A stretch of 64,000 nucleotides of DNA. It comes from Pantoea sp. IMH. Its GTDB lineage: Bacteria; Pseudomonadota; Gammaproteobacteria; Enterobacterales; Enterobacteriaceae. The notes below the pieces were generated by a model. It saw only the letters and a program-made list of their open reading frames with translations. It searched no databases and had not been told where the DNA came from. The position numbers and the translations under genes were made by a program. The stretch lies in NCBI RefSeq assembly GCF_000599885.1, contig NZ_JFGT01000007.1, positions 124,001-188,000 on the forward strand, given 5' to 3'. Below are positions 30,639 through 40,942 of the stretch, one piece after another. Each line of letters opens with the position of its first letter. The first letter of the stretch is position 1.

Positions 30639-30858
30639 TTTTCAACCATTGAGAAAACGAGATATGCGGCCTGTATCCACCGCAACTGATAAAATAAGCA
30701 TTAAAAGTCCAGACGGACAAGGTGAAACATTCCGTCAGTTCATATACCCTTGGTTTTGTCTGGACCTTAAGCACGACTGCGATGTGTCCTGGTAGCTTTC
30801 TGGCGAAACAGCGCCAAACCCTGCCCTGCACAGTCCGGGCATCAGCATAGTCAGGATT

Positions 30859-32115
30859 ATGAAAATACACGTCATTCGTCATGCTCTGCCACAGGCACGT
30901 TATCAGCGTTGTCCGCAATGCGATACCCTTTTTTCCTTACCGGATGTGAAATCTGACCAGTCAGCGCACTGCCCCCGCTGCAACGCACGCATCCTGAACG
31001 GACGGGACTGGTCCATGACCCGGCTGGCCGCCATGGCCGTGACGATGCTGCTGCTGATGCCTTTCGCCTTTAATGAGCCGCTGATGGTCATCCGGCTACT
31101 GGGCACCACTATCCGCGCCAGCCTGCTGGGCGGCGTCATTCAGATGGCGGAACAGGGTGATGTGATTACGGCTTCAATGGTCGCCTTCTGCACCATAGGT
31201 GCGCCAGTGACGCTGGTGGCGGCCATAGGCTGGCTCTATTTCGGTCATCAGTTCGGCATGAACCTGCGGCCGGTACTGCTGATGCTGGATCGCCTTAAAG
31301 AGTGGGTGATGCTGGATATCTATCTGGTCGGCATCGCGGTGGCCTCCATCAAGGTACAGGACTATGCCGAAATTAATCCGGGTCCGGGTCTGCTCGCCTA
31401 TATGTCACTGACAATATTAAGCCTGGTGACGCTGATTCATATGAATGTGGAGCAGTTGTGGCACCGGTTTTACCCGCAGCCGCAGCCGCAGCCGCAGCCC
31501 AATGTACCGCCTGACCAACTGCGGGTCTGTCTGAACTGCCACCATACGGGGCTTGCCGACGAGCGCGGCCGCTGTCCACGCTGCCATACCCCGTTACGTT
31601 TCCGCCGACGCTTCAGCCTGCAAAAATCCTGGGCCGCGCTGATTGCTTCTATCATCTTTCTGATCCCGGCGAACCTGCTGCCTATTTCCATCATCTATCT
31701 GAATGGTTCGCGACAGGAGGACACCCTTTTTTCCGGCATTCTCTCTCTCGCCTCGGGCAATATCCCCATCGCAGCGGTCGTGTTTATTGCCAGTATTCTC
31801 GTGCCCTTTACCAAAGTGATTGTGCTGCTGACGCTGCTGATCAGCATTCATTTCAAATGCGAACAGGGCCTGAAAACCCGCATCCGGCTTCTGCGTGTTG
31901 TGACCTGGATCGGACGCTGGTCTATGCTGGACCTGTTTGTGATTTCATTAACCATGTCGCTGGTCAATCGCGATCAGCTACTGGCTTTTACCATGGGACC
32001 TGCCGCCTTCTATTTTGGTGCTGCGGTCATTCTCACTATCCTGGCCGTTGAGTGGCTGGATAGCCGTTTACTTTGGGATGCACATGCAACAGGAAACGCC
32101 GACTACACCGACTAA
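30859..32115 (+). CDS. letA: Lipid-transport membrane protein LetA (YebS)
   Basis: 418 residues. Two PqiA-type modules each begin with a zinc ribbon (RCPQCDTLF...CPRCNARI near 17-43 and CLNCHHTGL...CPRCHTPL near 220-245), followed by four membrane helices each. LetA works with the MCE tunnel LetB to move lipids across the periplasm. The linker between modules contains a proline-glutamine repeat (PQPQPQPQP). The last 32 bp overlap letB. The start has only a short-spaced AGGA. Confidence 0.95.
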   Translation: MKIHVIRHALPQARYQRCPQCDTLFSLPDVKSDQSAHCPRCNARILNGRDWSMTRLAAMAVTMLLLMPFAFNEPLMVIRLLGTTIRASLLGGVIQMAEQGDVITASMVAFCTIGAPVTLVAAIGWLYFGHQFGMNLRPVLLMLDRLKEWVMLDIYLVGIAVASIKVQDYAEINPGPGLLAYMSLTILSLVTLIHMNVEQLWHRFYPQPQPQPQPNVPPDQLRVCLNCHHTGLADERGRCPRCHTPLRFRRRFSLQKSWAALIASIIFLIPANLLPISIIYLNGSRQEDTLFSGILSLASGNIPIAAVVFIASILVPFTKVIVLLTLLISIHFKCEQGLKTRIRLLRVVTWIGRWSMLDLFVISLTMSLVNRDQLLAFTMGPAAFYFGAAVILTILAVEWLDSRLLWDAHATGNADYTD

Positions 32116-34720
32116 CGCGCGCATTACACGCCGGCGCAAGATTTCGCCGTTCTGGCTGCTGCCGCTGATCGCGTTGCTGATCGCCGGCTGGCTTCTCTGG
32201 TCCAACTACCAGGAGCGAGGCACGACGGTCACCATTGATTTCGCCACGGCGGACGGCATTGTGCCTGGACGTACGCCGGTACGCTATCAGGGCGTCGAAG
32301 TGGGCCTGGTTCAGGGCATCAGCATGACGGACGACCTGCGCACGATTAAAATCAAGGCCAGCATTAAAAGCGATATGCGCGATGCGCTGCGCGAAGATAC
32401 GCAGTTCTGGCTGGTTACGCCAAAAGCGTCGCTGGCGGGCGTTTCCGGCCTTGATGCGCTGGTGGGCGGAAACTATATCGGCATGATGCCCGGCAAAGGC
32501 GAGCCGCGTGAACATTTTGTCGCCCAGGATACCCAACCAAAGTATCGCGTCAATACCGGTGAAATGCTGATCCATATGCATACCCAGGATCTGGGATCGC
32601 TGAATACCGGCTCGCTGGTCTATTTCCGTAAAATTCCGGTAGGCCGCGTCTATGACTACAGCATCAATCCTGGCAATCAGGGCGTGACGGTGGATGTGTT
32701 GATCGAGCGCCGCTTCACCAATCTGGTTAAAAAAGAGAGCCGTTTCTGGAACGTCTCTGGTTTGAAGGCAGATGTCGGGCTGAGTGGCGCTAAGGTACAG
32801 TTAGAGAGCCTGGCCGCGCTGGTCAACGGCGCCATCGCCTTCGACTCTCCGGAGAACTCCCCTCAGGCGCAATCAGAAGATACCTACGATCTCTACCCGG
32901 ATCTGGCGCACAGTCAGCGCGGCGTCATGGTGACGCTCGATCTCCCCAGCGGGAAGAACCTCAAAGCGAACAGTACGCCGCTGATGTATCAGGGGCTGGA
33001 GGTTGGCACTCTGACCGCGCTTAATCTGAATCCCGGTGGCAAAGTCACGGGTGAGCTGACGCTCGATCCCTCAGTGACAGGCCTGATGCGTACAGGTACG
33101 CGTATTGAAATGCGCAGCCCCAAAGTCAGCCTGAGCGATACCAGCCTGAGCAGCCTGCTCACCGGCAATACGCTTGAACTGATCCCGGGCGAAGGCGATC
33201 CGCAGAAGCATTTTACTGTGGTGCCGGATAACGCCTCCCTCCTCCAGCAACCGGATGCGCTGGCACTGACGCTGACCGCACCGGAGAGCTACGGCATTGA
33301 TGCCGGGCAGCCTCTGATGCTGCACGGGATGCGGATTGGCCAGGTCGTCAGCCGGGAACTGATGGAGAAAGGTGTACACTTTACTCTGGCCGTTGCCCCC
33401 AAACACCGGCACCTGGTGCATGGCGACAGCAAATTTATCATCAACAGCCGTCTTGACGTCAAGCTGGGCCTGGACGGCATGGAAGTGATTGGTGCCAGCG
33501 CCCGTGAATGGGTCGATGGCGGTATCCGCCTTGAACCAGGCAGTAAAGGCGAGCCGCAGAAGCGCTACCCACTTTATGCCAATGCTGACAAAGCGGCGGA
33601 AGGCATTACCACGGATCGTCTGCCCACCACGCTGACGCTGACCGCCAATAGTCTGCCAGATATTCAGGCAGGTTCTGTGGTGCTTTACCGCAAATTTCAG
33701 GTAGGCCAGATTGTTGATGTCATTCCGAAGGCGAACCAGTTTGACGTCCTCGTCTACATTAAGCCGGAGTACCGTAAACTGCTCTCCGGCAACAGCGTTT
33801 TCTGGGCAGAGGGCGGTGCCCGGGTGCAGGTGAACGCCAGCGGCCTTACCGTTCAGGCTTCCCCGCTGAATCGTGCGCTGAAAGGGGCGATCAGTTTCGA
33901 TAATCTGACGGGCGCGGGTGCCGGACTGAGCAGCAAGGACAAGCGCGTCCTCTATGATTCGGAAACGACCGCGCGTGCGGTTGGCAGCCAGATAGCGCTG
34001 CGCACCTATGATGCCAGCAAGCTCTCTGCGGGTATGCCGATCCGTTACCTGGGCATTACTATCGGCCAGCTTGAATCACTGGCGCTCAGTCCGGACAAAA
34101 ATCTGGTGGTGGCGAAAGCCGTTCTCTACCCGGAGTATGTCGATGACTTCGCGCGGATCGGCAGCCGTTTCTCGGTGGTATCGCCGGAAATTTCCGCTGC
34201 CGGTGTGAAGCATCTCGATACGCTGATCCAGCCTTATATCAACGTCGATCCGGGTAAAGGTCGCCCGCAGCGCAGCTTTGAGCTGCAGGAATCCACCATT
34301 ACCGACGCGCGCTATCTGGATGGCCTGAACGTGATCCTTGATGCGCCGGAAGGCGGCTCGCTCTCTGTCGGTACGCCGGTTCTGTTCCGGGGCATTGAGG
34401 TGGGTACCGTAACCGGGACCTCGCTCGGCGCGATGGCCGATCGTGTCCAGATCACGCTGCGCATCAGTAAAAAATACCAGCATCTGGTACGGAATAACTC
34501 GGTGTTCTGGCTCGCCTCTGGCTACAACCTGAAGTTCGGCCTGATCGGTGGCGTCGTGAAGACCGGCACCTTCCAGCAGTTTATCCAGGGCGGCATCGCC
34601 TTTGCCACGCCGCCTACGGTGCCGCTGGCGCCTCAGGCGACTTCCGGCAAGCACTATCTGCTGGAAGAGGAAGAGCCGGGCGGCTGGCGTAAATGGGGTA
34701 CAGCGATACCGGGGAAATGA
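32084..34720 (+). CDS. letB: MCE-domain lipid tunnel protein LetB (YebT)
   Basis: 878 residues from ATG 32084 (E. coli 877); an ATG two codons earlier is possible. One N-terminal membrane helix (about 22-42) is followed by seven MCE repeats of roughly 115 residues, each with the start pattern ..ADGI..G.PV.Y.G..VG (for example [17 protein letters not shown]). LetB forms a long hexameric tube between inner and outer membranes. It overlaps letA and is probably translationally coupled. Confidence 0.96.
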   Translation: MQQETPTTPTNARITRRRKISPFWLLPLIALLIAGWLLWSNYQERGTTVTIDFATADGIVPGRTPVRYQGVEVGLVQGISMTDDLRTIKIKASIKSDMRDALREDTQFWLVTPKASLAGVSGLDALVGGNYIGMMPGKGEPREHFVAQDTQPKYRVNTGEMLIHMHTQDLGSLNTGSLVYFRKIPVGRVYDYSINPGNQGVTVDVLIERRFTNLVKKESRFWNVSGLKADVGLSGAKVQLESLAALVNGAIAFDSPENSPQAQSEDTYDLYPDLAHSQRGVMVTLDLPSGKNLKANSTPLMYQGLEVGTLTALNLNPGGKVTGELTLDPSVTGLMRTGTRIEMRSPKVSLSDTSLSSLLTGNTLELIPGEGDPQKHFTVVPDNASLLQQPDALALTLTAPESYGIDAGQPLMLHGMRIGQVVSRELMEKGVHFTLAVAPKHRHLVHGDSKFIINSRLDVKLGLDGMEVIGASAREWVDGGIRLEPGSKGEPQKRYPLYANADKAAEGITTDRLPTTLTLTANSLPDIQAGSVVLYRKFQVGQIVDVIPKANQFDVLVYIKPEYRKLLSGNSVFWAEGGARVQVNASGLTVQASPLNRALKGAISFDNLTGAGAGLSSKDKRVLYDSETTARAVGSQIALRTYDASKLSAGMPIRYLGITIGQLESLALSPDKNLVVAKAVLYPEYVDDFARIGSRFSVVSPEISAAGVKHLDTLIQPYINVDPGKGRPQRSFELQESTITDARYLDGLNVILDAPEGGSLSVGTPVLFRGIEVGTVTGTSLGAMADRVQITLRISKKYQHLVRNNSVFWLASGYNLKFGLIGGVVKTGTFQQFIQGGIAFATPPTVPLAPQATSGKHYLLEEEEPGGWRKWGTAIPGK

Positions 34721-34807
34721 TCCCGGCGGCCTGCGGAACGCTCCGCAGGCTCGTCACTTCTGTTGCCAGCCTTGATGTCCGATACTGAGACAGCGAGCGC
34801 GGCATGA

Positions 34808-34838
34808 CAAAACGGACAGCTAAGCTGTCCGTTTTTTT
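34808..34838 (+). terminator. Terminator of letAB
   Basis: A 9-bp stem ACGGACAGC / GCTGTCCGT with a 3-nt loop, then a run of eight T. A second GC-rich hairpin (CCTGCGGA / TCCGCAGG) lies closer to the letB stop at about 34730-34750. Confidence 0.9.
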
Positions 34839-34893
34839 TACCCCGCCTGCCTGTGGTAAACTAACCGCCACTTTTTGCCAGCGGAATTTTTCA

Positions 34894-36333
34894 GTGTCCT
34901 CATCTTCCCGTCTCTTTCTTCCTGACGCCTTTCTTGAACAGATGCGCGAACTGCTGCCTGACGGCGCAGACTTCGATCGCTTTATCGCCATCAGCCAGCA
35001 GCCCCTGCGACGCAGTATTCGTGTGAATACGCTCAAAATCAGCGTGCCTGATTTTCTGAACCTGGTCGCCCCTTATCAGTGGGAACTGACGCCGATCCCC
35101 TGGTGCGATGAAGGTTTCTGGATAAGCCGTGCGGATGCGGATAACCTGCCGCTGGGCAGTACCGCTGAACATCTTGCGGGCCTTTATTATATTCAGGAAG
35201 CGAGTTCAATGCTGCCGGTCGCGGCGCTGTTCAGCGCCAGCCCGGCCCCTGAACGGGTGATGGATATGGCTGCTGCGCCGGGATCGAAAACCACGCAAAT
35301 CGCGGCGCGCATGCAAAACCGAGGCGCGATTCTGGCCAATGAGTATTCCGCCAGTCGCGTCAAAGTGCTGCATGCTAACCTGAGCCGCTGCGGCGTCAGT
35401 AACACCGCGTTATCCCATTTCGACGGTCGCGTTTTTGGTCCGGCGCTGCCGGAAACATTTGATGCCATTCTGCTTGACGCGCCCTGCTCCGGCGAAGGCG
35501 TGATCCGTAAAGATCCGGATGCATTGCGTAACTGGTCAGCAGAGAGCACCGATGCTATTGCCGCAACCCAGCGGGAACTGATCGACAGCGCCTTTCATGC
35601 GCTGCGTCCCGGCGGCACGCTGATCTATTCGACCTGTACGCTTAATCTGCGTGAAAATCAGCAGGTGATCGCCTGGCTAGTGGATCGTTATGCCGGAGCC
35701 GTAGTTATTGAGCCGCTGAATACGCTCTTTACCGGCGCCGAACGGGTCGTCACGCAGGAGGGTTTTTTGCACGTTTTCCCGCAGATCTTCGACAGCGAAG
35801 GTTTCTTTGTAGCCTGCCTGCGTAAACGACAGAGCGTCCCGCCCCTGCCGCGTCCTACCTATAAAGTTGGCCAGCTCCCGTTCTCTCCTGTGCGCACCAA
35901 AGAGCGGCAAACCATCATTGCTGCGGCAGAAAAGGTCGGGCTGAAATGGGATGAGGCAACGCACAGCCTGTGGCAACGGGATAAAGAGATCTGGCTGTTT
36001 CCGCTGGCGCTTGAGCCGCTACTGGGAAAAATCCGGTTTTCACGCATTGGCCTGAAACTTGCGGAGACATTTGCGAAGGGTTATCGCTGGCAGCATGAGG
36101 CGATCATCGCCTTTGCCGACCCGCAGGCGGCTAACGCTTTTGAACTGACGTCCGCTGAAGCGGAAGAGTGGTACAGAGGCCGGGATATCTACCCGGAGCG
36201 CGAACTGCCAGCGGATGAAATCATCGTCACCTGCCAGCGGCAGTCCCTCGGCATTGCCAAGAAGGTAGGCAGCAGGATTAAAAACAGCTATCCACGCGAA
36301 CTGGTGCGCGACGGCAAACTATTCTCGTCATAA
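34894..36333 (+). CDS. rsmF: 16S rRNA (cytosine(1407)-C(5))-methyltransferase RsmF
   Basis: 479 residues from GTG 34894, matching the family length. An open frame from 34804 would run through the letAB terminator, so it is rejected as the start. The RsmB/RsmF catalytic motifs are present: [15 protein letters not shown] for [13 protein letters not shown] and YSTCTLN with the two cysteines. It makes m5C1407 in 16S rRNA. It converges on pphA. Confidence 0.95.
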   Translation: MSSSSRLFLPDAFLEQMRELLPDGADFDRFIAISQQPLRRSIRVNTLKISVPDFLNLVAPYQWELTPIPWCDEGFWISRADADNLPLGSTAEHLAGLYYIQEASSMLPVAALFSASPAPERVMDMAAAPGSKTTQIAARMQNRGAILANEYSASRVKVLHANLSRCGVSNTALSHFDGRVFGPALPETFDAILLDAPCSGEGVIRKDPDALRNWSAESTDAIAATQRELIDSAFHALRPGGTLIYSTCTLNLRENQQVIAWLVDRYAGAVVIEPLNTLFTGAERVVTQEGFLHVFPQIFDSEGFFVACLRKRQSVPPLPRPTYKVGQLPFSPVRTKERQTIIAAAEKVGLKWDEATHSLWQRDKEIWLFPLALEPLLGKIRFSRIGLKLAETFAKGYRWQHEAIIAFADPQAANAFELTSAEAEEWYRGRDIYPERELPADEIIVTCQRQSLGIAKKVGSRIKNSYPRELVRDGKLFSS

Positions 36334-36370
36334 ACCAGCCCCGGTGGTGAAAAAGGCGGCCAGGCGGGGC

Positions 36371-37021
36371 TTACTGGATGCGGGCCAGCGTCAGGTCGTT
36401 ACCGAACACCGCGCCCGTATCAATAAAGTGCTGATTAAAGGCATGCAGCGGTGCGGGAAGCGGCGTATGCCCAAAGTAAAACGCATCGGCGCCGCTTATC
36501 ACCTCGCCCCCTCCGCTTTGCAACCGCTCAATCCGTTTGCGGCTCCAGACCACTTTGGCCGCATCAACCTCAGCGCCCCAGGCGTACTTCTCTGCCGGAT
36601 AATCCGCGTGTGCCACTACCACGATGCGTTCGTTTAGCAGAATATGCAGAATGAGCGGCATCTCCCCGCAGCGGCTGATGGCGTGCTTCGCTTCGATCAT
36701 GCGCGTACCTTCGAGGTGATAAAACCAGTCGCCGCCATTCATGGCCCACTGATGATGCTGGCCCTGTCGTAGCGCATTAAGCGCCATTTCTTCATGATTG
36801 CCGCGTACGCTGCGAAACCAGGGTTCCTGCAACAGCGCAAGGCATCCCATACTGTCCGGGCCACGATCGATAAGATCGCCTACGCTCACCAGCAAATCCT
36901 GCTCAGGATCGAATTGATGGTTCATCAACTGGGCATCCAGCATTCGCCGGCAGCCATGTAAATCGCCGACGATATAGATATGACGCCAGTTTTCACCATT
37001 CAGATACTGATAAATCATCAT
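36371..37021 (-). CDS. pphA: Serine/threonine protein phosphatase PphA
   Basis: 216 residues. The PPP-family metal and phosphate motifs are GDLHGC (near 19), GDLIDRGP (near 47) and RGNHEEMALNAL (near 73). In E. coli PphA is heat-induced and acts in misfolded-protein signalling and CpxR dephosphorylation. Between rsmF and pphA, E. coli carries yebV and yebW; here the genes are almost adjacent. Confidence 0.93.
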   Translation of the reverse strand: MMIYQYLNGENWRHIYIVGDLHGCRRMLDAQLMNHQFDPEQDLLVSVGDLIDRGPDSMGCLALLQEPWFRSVRGNHEEMALNALRQGQHHQWAMNGGDWFYHLEGTRMIEAKHAISRCGEMPLILHILLNERIVVVAHADYPAEKYAWGAEVDAAKVVWSRKRIERLQSGGGEVISGADAFYFGHTPLPAPLHAFNQHFIDTGAVFGNDLTLARIQ

Positions 37022-37116
37022 CTCGTCCTGTCAGTCTGTTCACAAAGTATTGAGGGGCCGTTCAGACTTTACCCGCTAAAGTATAGGCAGTCCCATGACA
37101 GAGGAGTGGCAAAGCT

Positions 37117-37221
37117 ATGTGCGATCGCAAACTAACAGGGTTAATGCTGCTGCTTTTTCTGACGGGCGGCACGTTGCTTATTGAAGTGATGGCGAGAATA
37201 CTGCATCTGATGCTGGGGTGA
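37117..37221 (+). CDS. Candidate 34-residue single-pass membrane peptide
   Basis: ATG to TGA, 35 codons: MCDRKLTGLMLLLFLTGGTL then a second half LIEVMARILHLMLG. A short charged N-terminus is followed by a 20-residue hydrophobic segment and an amphipathic end, the form of many enterobacterial small membrane proteins (compare YniD). GAGGAG lies 10 nt before the ATG, a little far. I do not recognise a family. It is divergent from pphA. Confidence 0.4.
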   Translation: MCDRKLTGLMLLLFLTGGTLLIEVMARILHLMLG

Positions 37222-37282
37222 GCGCGGAGAAATTGATGCGCCAGCGGTAACGTTAGGTCACGCCTGGCGCCGTCGCTGCGGG

Positions 37283-37582
37283 TTATTTCTCTTTCAGCGC
37301 GCGTGGATTTTTTCTCAGTGATGCTGCCCAGTTAAAGGCTTTCACCTCACTCTCTTTCGCCGCCGCAGGCTTACGGGGTTTTTTAGCGATTAACGCTTTG
37401 GTACTCTCCTTCACAACCCGATCCTTCATCACCAGTCGCTTGGCCTCTTTCAGGATCTCCTTCTCTTCCTTCTTGCTGGCGAGATGCGCAAGTTTCAGGG
37501 TCAGCTGTTTGACCTTAGCCGCAACCAGTTCTTTTTCCGCTTCGGTGAACTGGTCGATCGAAATTTCTTTCTCATTTTTCAT
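37283..37582 (-). CDS. Hypothetical basic protein, lysine-rich
   Basis: 99 residues with GGAG 8 nt before the ATG. Predicted to be almost all helix, with many lysines and glutamates in the middle (LASKKEEKEILKEAKRLVMK), and a conserved-looking end (FNWAASLRKNPRALKEK). No family recognised. Strong charge and lack of hydrophobic segments suggest a cytoplasmic nucleic-acid- or protein-binding role, which is inference only. Confidence 0.6.
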   Translation of the reverse strand: MKNEKEISIDQFTEAEKELVAAKVKQLTLKLAHLASKKEEKEILKEAKRLVMKDRVVKESTKALIAKKPRKPAAAKESEVKAFNWAASLRKNPRALKEK

Positions 37583-37883
37583 TTAACTGGCTCCGGGCAG
37601 TAAGGTCGCTCGCGGGATTCGCGCGCCGCTACTGCCCTTTCAGGGTAAAGGGTTGTTGGTGGATATACAAGAAGAGGGAGACGGAGGCGTGCTTCTCAGA
37701 CGGATAACGGACGGCGTTTGTCATTAAAGCGCGATAAAAAGCCGATCTTTCCGGTCCGTAACAACAACTCGCGACAGGCTTTAATCTCTGCCACAACGTA
37801 TGTCTGGTTCGTGGTGGGCAAGATAATGCCGACAATAGCCCTATACCCGCTCCTTTTTACCTAAAACAGCCCGGCGGGAAATT
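37583..37883. other. Gap between two hypothetical genes
   Basis: About 300 bp. A minus-strand open frame at 37629-37835 has no ribosome site and unusual composition, and I do not accept it. I see no other feature here. Confidence 0.4.
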
Positions 37884-38123
37884 TCAGGCGGCTTTATCTC
37901 GCCTGTTGCAGTAGTACTGCACTGCCGCACCGGCGAGCAACATAATTATACCGAGCGTGGCTTTGTTCTCATCCTGACCTGCCAGGCCACCGAAGGCGAG
38001 AAAATAGAAACCCGCAAAAATCGCTTTTGGAAATTTCTTCGCGTTGCTCTGTGGCTTAATGCATATGCTGCGTACCGACCATGCGCCCAGAATCAGGCCC
38101 AAAAGCGCTAACATCGTTCCCAT
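37884..38123 (-). CDS. Hypothetical small membrane protein
   Basis: 79 residues with AGAGGGG before the ATG. Hydrophobic segments at 2-18, 36-48 and 57-70, then a basic end (CNRRDKAA). It resembles small two- or three-helix inner-membrane proteins, but I cannot assign a family. It lies next to the 99-residue gene on the same strand, 300 bp away. Confidence 0.55.
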   Translation of the reverse strand: MGTMLALLGLILGAWSVRSICIKPQSNAKKFPKAIFAGFYFLAFGGLAGQDENKATLGIIMLLAGAAVQYYCNRRDKAA

Positions 38124-38425
38124 ACTTCCCCTCTGAATATCATCAACGGTTTACTGCGAAACACAGTAAATCAAAATGCCCGACGGTGATACTGCGCTAA
38201 CCACTTTGCCCGCAACAAAATTGTCAAATTACTGGCTTATTCCTGCCCGGCTTTTTTCTTCCCCTCTGTCCTGCTACTGGCTCAAAGACGCCGTGCCAAT
38301 CGGGGCCGAAAATGGCACGTAAACACGCCAGGCCCTTATGGACTGGCACGCCAGCCGGATGCCGTAGTCAGCATGAACCTGCTCCGGATAAACGATCGGG
38401 GAAATCAGTGGCGCATTAACCTTAC

Positions 38426-38471
<46 letters not shown>

Positions 38472-38537
38472 TTGCAGACTGAATAATCACTTCAGCCGTC
38501 ATGAAGGTGGCAGGGAGGAGATCGTTATATAAGAGAT

Positions 38538-38640
38538 AAAAAAAGACCGAAGACGATTCCTGTCTTCGGTCCAGGGGAATGGCTCTTTTAAGGGAGCCGT
38601 GCGCTAAAAGTTGGCATTATTGAAGGCAATGTTGCCTTGC
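38538..38640 (-). ncRNA. sdsR: SdsR (RyeB) small regulatory RNA
   Basis: On the minus strand, 103 nt beginning GCAAGGCAAC. It contains the conserved SdsR core ATGCCAACTTTTAGCGCACG, then a GGCTC/GAGCC hairpin and the terminator stem GACCGAAGAC / GTCTTCGGTC followed by seven T. This fits E. coli SdsR as I remember it, with compensating changes in the terminator stem (GAAGAC for GAATAC). It lies between pphA and yebY, as in E. coli. SdsR is Hfq-dependent, RpoS-dependent and abundant in stationary phase; known targets include tolC, mutS and ompD mRNAs. A TACCTT -10 preceded by C is at the right distance. The antisense partner RyeA would run on the plus strand. Confidence 0.93.
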
Positions 38641-38832
38641 CCTTTAAAAGGTAGTACAGCGGTGGTGATTTTCCAGCCAGCCATAACCTTAGGCGGCGGA
38701 AGATGCCAACTTTGTGAGCGTGGCGAAATAATAAGGCGCGCGGGCTTGCAGAGTAAAAAGCTAACTTGCTGTCTCTTCTGGCAAAAGCGTCAAAACGCCT
38801 TTGCCAGAACGGAAAAGAAAGATTCAGGACGT

Positions 38833-39171
38833 TTACTCACACAACGTTTGCGCACGCGCAATCACCGGCGCCAGGCTTTTCTTTTCACCGGCATGCTGAG
38901 GATCGTCAATCTGGATCACGCTTACCGGCTGGCCCTGAGTCTGACCGCTTTTAACCAGCGCTTCGGCGCGATCGTTTAGCGGATACTGCATCAGCGTGGC
39001 GGGATTGATCACAAAAAGCGCCCCCTCTTTAGTACAGGTCAGCATCACCTCTTCACGATTGAATGCCCAGTTATCCCTCCCCATCTCAAACCGGCTGACG
39101 GTAATAATTTTCGCGGCCATCGCGCTGGAGCAAAAACTCAGGGCAAGGATCAGTGTAATCAGTTTCTTCAT
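38833..39171 (-). CDS. yebY: YebY family periplasmic protein
   Basis: 112 residues from ATG 39171. The signal peptide is MKKLITLILALSFCSSAMAA. The mature part (VSRFEMGRDNWAFNREEV, FVINPATLMQYPLND) matches YebY. It is the third gene of the copper-related yobA-yebZ-yebY operon; its own role is not established. The open frame extends far upstream into yebZ, but the signal peptide fixes the start. The next element downstream is sdsR. Confidence 0.9.
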   Translation of the reverse strand: MKKLITLILALSFCSSAMAAKIITVSRFEMGRDNWAFNREEVMLTCTKEGALFVINPATLMQYPLNDRAEALVKSGQTQGQPVSVIQIDDPQHAGEKKSLAPVIARAQTLCE

Positions 39172-39220
39172 GGTTATTTCCTGGTCGGTAGAGAACCTGC
39201 ATCGCAGGCAGTAAAAATTA

Positions 39221-40102
39221 TCAGGCTGGTTCCAGCGTGGCGAACAGGCTGACCAGCAGTAATACAGTTGCCGCCAGTGCCAGCTCGGCCAGCGTCGCCC
39301 GGATAAATTTCTGCGCGGCATGAGTGCCGCTTTGCTGAAAACGGGGGACCAGCCAGTAGCGGTTCCAGAGGGCAACACCACACATAACAACCACCAGCAC
39401 GGTTTTGAGCAGCAGCAGCTGGCTGTAGGGACCGAAGCTTGCAGGCGGCCATTCGGGTAAAATAATCAGCGCATTTACCAACCCGCTTATCAGCACCAGC
39501 GCCACGGCCAGATGGCCAAAACCGGAGAAGCGCATCAGCGTCCGGATAGCCGGCTGGCGCAGCGACGGATGACGGGTGTCTGTCATCACCAACAGTACCG
39601 GCAGCAGCCCGCCTGCCCAGAATGCGGCAGCAATAAGGTGTACCGCCTGATTAGTGCGCTGGAACATGCCCGGTATGCCGTCAAGCAGAGTCGCGTGCCC
39701 CGTAAAGGCGAGCCCGGTAAGCTGTGTTATTGCGCTGAAAAGATAAAGGCCTTGCTGTGCTCTGCCGGAGAGGGCCAGTGCCGCTACGCCGGTTAAGGCC
39801 GCCGCAATTTGCCACTGCCAGACCTCGCCAAAACGGGTTTGCAGCACAGCGTGCCATACCGTCACGCGGAAGATATCCTGCCAGCCCTCGCCCATCAGCC
39901 CCGTCTGCACTGCAAGTAATAAGAGCGCGCTGACCAGCGCGATGACGGCACTGCTGCCAAGCAGCAGGCTGAATCGCCGGGCCAGATGCTGGCGATAGTG
40001 GCCAGGCCCCAGTAGGGTCGAAAAGATGCTGCCACCGGCGAGCATCATCAGCGCGGTAAAATGCAGCCAGCGCAGCAGCACATAAGTGAGGCTGAGGGAC
40101 AT
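39221..40102 (-). CDS. yebZ: CopD-family copper-resistance membrane protein YebZ
   Basis: 293 residues with eight membrane helices, the CopD/PcoD fold. Histidines in the helices (LRWLHFTALMML, AFTGHATLLDG, AVHLIAAAFWAGG) are the conserved metal candidates. It probably moves copper across the inner membrane together with the CopC-like partner. It starts 1 bp after the yobA stop. Confidence 0.92.
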   Translation of the reverse strand: MSLSLTYVLLRWLHFTALMMLAGGSIFSTLLGPGHYRQHLARRFSLLLGSSAVIALVSALLLLAVQTGLMGEGWQDIFRVTVWHAVLQTRFGEVWQWQIAAALTGVAALALSGRAQQGLYLFSAITQLTGLAFTGHATLLDGIPGMFQRTNQAVHLIAAAFWAGGLLPVLLVMTDTRHPSLRQPAIRTLMRFSGFGHLAVALVLISGLVNALIILPEWPPASFGPYSQLLLLKTVLVVVMCGVALWNRYWLVPRFQQSGTHAAQKFIRATLAELALAATVLLLVSLFATLEPA

Positions 40103-40103
40103 C

Positions 40104-40475
40104 TTATTTCACGCTGAAACGGTAGTTCCCTTTGGTTTTGTGACCATCGACCGAAAGGACGTGCCACTTCACCTGATAATCCCCGCTCGCTAACGGTTTT
40201 TCGAGCGGCACAATCAGCTGGTTATGCTGCTTTGGCGCACGCTCTGCCTCCTTCATCGGCATAGCCTGCTGCTGTGCGTTGCTCACCTCGACGCCGCTGA
40301 AAGCCGGCTCAATATCTTCCGAAAAGGTCAGCGTCAGTGCCTGAGGAGAAACTTCCATCGTGGCGTTTGCCGCCGGATACTGACTTTTCAGATGCGCGTG
40401 CGCCAGCGCCTGCTGGCAAGAAAAGGCAGACAGCATCGTCAGTGCCAAAACCATAGAGAACTTACGCGTAAACAT
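40104..40475 (-). CDS. yobA: CopC-family periplasmic copper-binding protein YobA
   Basis: 123 residues. The signal peptide ends LAHA, giving mature HLKSQYPA... or HAHLKSQYP, with the N-terminal histidine that binds Cu(II). A second cluster near the C-terminus (KWHVLSVDGHKTKGNYRF) gives the other ligands. First gene of the yobA-yebZ-yebY operon; divergent from holE. Confidence 0.93.
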   Translation of the reverse strand: MFTRKFSMVLALTMLSAFSCQQALAHAHLKSQYPAANATMEVSPQALTLTFSEDIEPAFSGVEVSNAQQQAMPMKEAERAPKQHNQLIVPLEKPLASGDYQVKWHVLSVDGHKTKGNYRFSVK

Positions 40476-40632
40476 CGTATTATCCTTATCTGAGCAGCCT
40501 GGTTGCTGCGTGACGCCGCAAGAATACTCCGCTTAAAATAGCGTGTCGAGCCGATCGGGACGTAACGGCACGGCGGGACTTGCGAAAAGGTCCTGACTCC
40601 TTTATTTTTGGCCCGACTAACGGGAGAGAAAC

Positions 40633-40863
40633 ATGCAATACAACCTGGCAGAACTGCCTCAGGATGAGAAAGATAAGGTGAACGTTGATCTTGCCGCCGC
40701 TGGTGTCGCGTTTAAGGAACGGTATAATATGCCGATCGTGGCCGAAATGGTTGAGCGTGAACAGCCTGAATCGCTGCGCGACTGGTTTCGCCAGCGCCTG
40801 GCCCATCATCGTCAGGCGTCGCTGAGTCTGTCCCGGCTGCCATATGAACCCCGGCAGAAATAG
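40633..40863 (+). CDS. holE: DNA polymerase III subunit theta
   Basis: 76 residues. The core [20 protein letters not shown] and the end [12 protein letters not shown] match HolE. Theta binds and stabilises the epsilon proofreading subunit. GGGAGAG precedes the ATG. Confidence 0.97.
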   Translation: MQYNLAELPQDEKDKVNVDLAAAGVAFKERYNMPIVAEMVEREQPESLRDWFRQRLAHHRQASLSLSRLPYEPRQK

Positions 40864-40942
40864 CATTCCGTTCCCGTTGTTATGTTTTTCCCTGCCGCGT
40901 CAGTTGTGATAGCGGCCTGTGCCCCTCTTCTCAGGAGAATCT

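Noticed and set aside
34804-34893. N-terminal extension of rsmF
   Set aside because: It would be translated through the letAB terminator hairpin and has no family match; GTG 34894 fits length and ribosome site.
37629-37835. Minus-strand frame of 68 codons
   Set aside because: No ribosome site and mixed composition; there is no sign of a real protein.
38613-38693. Minus-strand 26-codon frame (MAGWKITTAVLPFKG...) ahead of and into sdsR
   Set aside because: It runs through the SdsR promoter and 5' half; the fit to SdsR explains the sequence better.
38611-38979. Plus-strand frame of 122 codons across sdsR and yebY
   Set aside because: It is antisense to SdsR and yebY, has no ribosome site, and its composition follows the opposite-strand gene.
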